Shown here: piece by piece, positions 62,800 to 64,000 of the stretch | Position numbering within the stretch: position 1 is the first letter of the stretch | Layout of the letters: the number at the start of each line of letters is the position of its first letter | Position numbers and translations under genes: made by a program | NCBI RefSeq assembly: GCF_001558155.1 | Contig: NZ_LOAS01000002.1 | Span: 248,001-312,000, forward strand | Source: Aliiruegeria sabulilitoris | Lineage (GTDB): Bacteria > Pseudomonadota > Alphaproteobacteria > Rhodobacterales > Rhodobacteraceae | Direction of reading: 5' to 3' | Length of the DNA: 64,000 nucleotides | The notes under the pieces: generated by a model | Databases searched by the model: none | What the model was told of the DNA's origin: nothing | Seen by the model: only the letters and a program-made list of their open reading frames with translations

Positions 62800-64000
62800 A
62801 TGAACAGCCGGACGGGTGATACCGAGTTTCGCATCGGCGATCTGCTGAATAACACGTTCCGTATCGAAGCCATTCTTGGCAGTGGCGGCACCTCGGAAGT
62901 ATTCCGGGCCCGGAACGAGATCTCTGGCCGGCTTGTGGCGCTCAAGGTCCTGAAGGCGGAATTCGCGGACAAGGAAGACTTCCTCGTGCTGATGAAGCGC
63001 GAGGAGGAGATGCGGGACATCCGCCATCACGCGGTTGTCGGCTATTCCGAAAACCACCGGACGGCAGACGGGCATGTCTATCTTGTGATGGACTATGTCG
63101 ATGGCCCCTCGCTCGAAGACAAGATGAAGGCCGGCGGCATGCCGCCCGAAGAGTTGCTGATCGTCGGTCGACGCGTTGCCGAGGGTCTGCAAGCGGCCCA
63201 TGAGCGCCGGATCGTCCACCGTGACCTGTCGCCCGACAATATCATCCTCAAGAATGGCGACCCAGCGGCGGCGGTGATCATCGATTTCGGCATCGCCAAG
63301 GATGCGAACCCGGGGGCAAAGACGATCGTCGGCACCGAGTTTGCCGGCAAGTTCAGCTACGCCGCCCCCGAGCAGTTCGGAGGCATGGCCGATGCTCGCA
63401 CGGATATCTATGCGCTCGGAATGACCCTGCTGGCGACCTTTCGCGGGAAGTCCCCGCGTCTCGGCGGCAGCCTGATCGAGATGCTGGAAGTCAAGAAGCA
63501 GGCAGTCGACCTGACAGACGTGCCGCAGCCCTTCGCCGGCCTGCTGGCCCGGATGCTGGACCCCAGCCCGGCGGCGCGCTTCCAGTCCTGCCAGGAGATC
63601 CTCGACGAGATCGACCGCATCACCGGCGTCGCCCCGGCCAAGGGCAGCAAATCCGGCGCCGGTTCCCTGCCGCCGGGATTGCTGGGCTTGCCCAGTTCCG
63701 AGCCAGCCCCGCGCTCGAACGAGAAACCCGAACCGCCAAAGAAGAACAAACCGGCGAAGGCAAAGCCGGAACCGAAAGGGAAGCGTTCTCTTCTGCCCGG
63801 CCTGCTAGCGGTTCTGCTGCTGGTCGCGCTTGGCGCCGGGGGGTGGTTCTTTTACTCGACCCAGATCGCCTCGCGCCTGCCGCTCGCAGATCCTTTCGTT
63901 CTGACCGCCGAACGCGGCGAGATCGGCGGGCCGGTGCTGAACGGGACAGTGCCCACACAGGAGATGCTCGACAGCCTGGTGCAGCGCGCGACCCGGCAGA
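62800..64000 (+). CDS. Membrane Ser/Thr protein kinase (partial, runs off right edge)
   Basis: About 400 codons are visible with no stop. The kinase domain spans about 20-275: glycine loop LGSGGTSEVF at 26-35, the lysine in VALKVL at about 49, catalytic loop HRDLSPDN at about 140 (Ser where Hanks kinases usually have Lys), IDFGIAKD at about 161 and APEQFGG. A Lys/Pro-rich linker (EPPKKNKPAKAKPEPKGK) precedes a membrane helix at about 330-350 (LLPGLLAVLLLVALGAGG), and an extracytoplasmic part follows. This is the PknB-like layout of sensor kinases. It is in line with the OmpA-like gene and may sense wall or envelope state. Confidence 0.9.
   Translation, partial: MNSRTGDTEFRIGDLLNNTFRIEAILGSGGTSEVFRARNEISGRLVALKVLKAEFADKEDFLVLMKREEEMRDIRHHAVVGYSENHRTADGHVYLVMDYVDGPSLEDKMKAGGMPPEELLIVGRRVAEGLQAAHERRIVHRDLSPDNIILKNGDPAAAVIIDFGIAKDANPGAKTIVGTEFAGKFSYAAPEQFGGMADARTDIYALGMTLLATFRGKSPRLGGSLIEMLEVKKQAVDLTDVPQPFAGLLARMLDPSPAARFQSCQEILDEIDRITGVAPAKGSKSGAGSLPPGLLGLPSSEPAPRSNEKPEPPKKNKPAKAKPEPKGKRSLLPGLLAVLLLVALGAGGWFFYSTQIASRLPLADPFVLTAERGEIGGPVLNGTVPTQEMLDSLVQRATRQ

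Overview
The window is high-GC DNA from an alphaproteobacterium, most likely a marine-type Rhodobacteraceae (Roseobacter group). The grounds are the TRAP-transporter sugar-acid loci, a bioMNY biotin transporter, the sulfolipid operon in the order sqdB-sqdD-sqdC, and overall gene style. I saw no rRNA, tRNA, CRISPR array or intact insertion sequence.

Layout. (1) 1-10463: catabolic region on the minus strand. One block is a GntR/FadR-type regulator (+), an enolase-superfamily dehydratase, an IdnO-like and an IdnD-like dehydrogenase, and TRAP dctP-dctQ-dctM. It ends at a perfect 12-bp hairpin. A second block has a split transketolase, an SDR and another dctP that runs off the left edge. The first dctP carries an in-frame TAA just after its signal peptide. 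(2) 10659-14722: two tiny overlapping-type genes, a class V aminotransferase and bioMNY. (3) 15157-23655: envelope and housekeeping genes (L,D-transpeptidase, ackA, gpsA, YihY, a Kdo transferase, a VOC protein, ychF). (4) 23662-31870 and 45545-49993: two arms of an exopolysaccharide locus (glycosyltransferases, glycoside hydrolase, Wzy-like, Wzc-like tyrosine kinase, methyltransferase, Wzx-like flippase, ExoY-like priming transferase). (5) 31912-45142: a compact biosynthetic cluster between those arms, made of a Sfp-type phosphopantetheinyl transferase, a 925-residue C-(A remnant)-T-TE protein and a 3247-residue hybrid A-T-KS-AT-T-aminotransferase-C-A-T megasynthase. (6) 50018-54004: a CoA-ester operon (acyl-CoA dehydrogenase, NDP-forming CoA ligase, CaiD-like hydratase). 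(7) 54140-57082: sqdBDC sulfolipid operon. (8) 57367-64000: a set of envelope proteins with a caspase-like protease, an M15-like peptidase, an OmpA-like protein and a membrane Ser/Thr kinase that runs off the right edge.

How it works together. The left block probably imports and oxidises an idonate/ketogluconate-type sugar acid. The EPS arms encode the usual priming, assembly, flipping, polymerisation and chain-length parts. The central synthase is predicted to start from an amino acid, extend it with malonate, convert the beta-keto group to a beta-amine with its built-in aminotransferase, and add a glycine-like residue. The second protein then releases the product. That protein lacks an adenylation core, has Gln in place of the catalytic His of its condensation domain, and has a Cys-type thioesterase nucleophile. 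This cluster is the most unusual object in the window. All functional calls come from reading the sequence by eye, with no database search.
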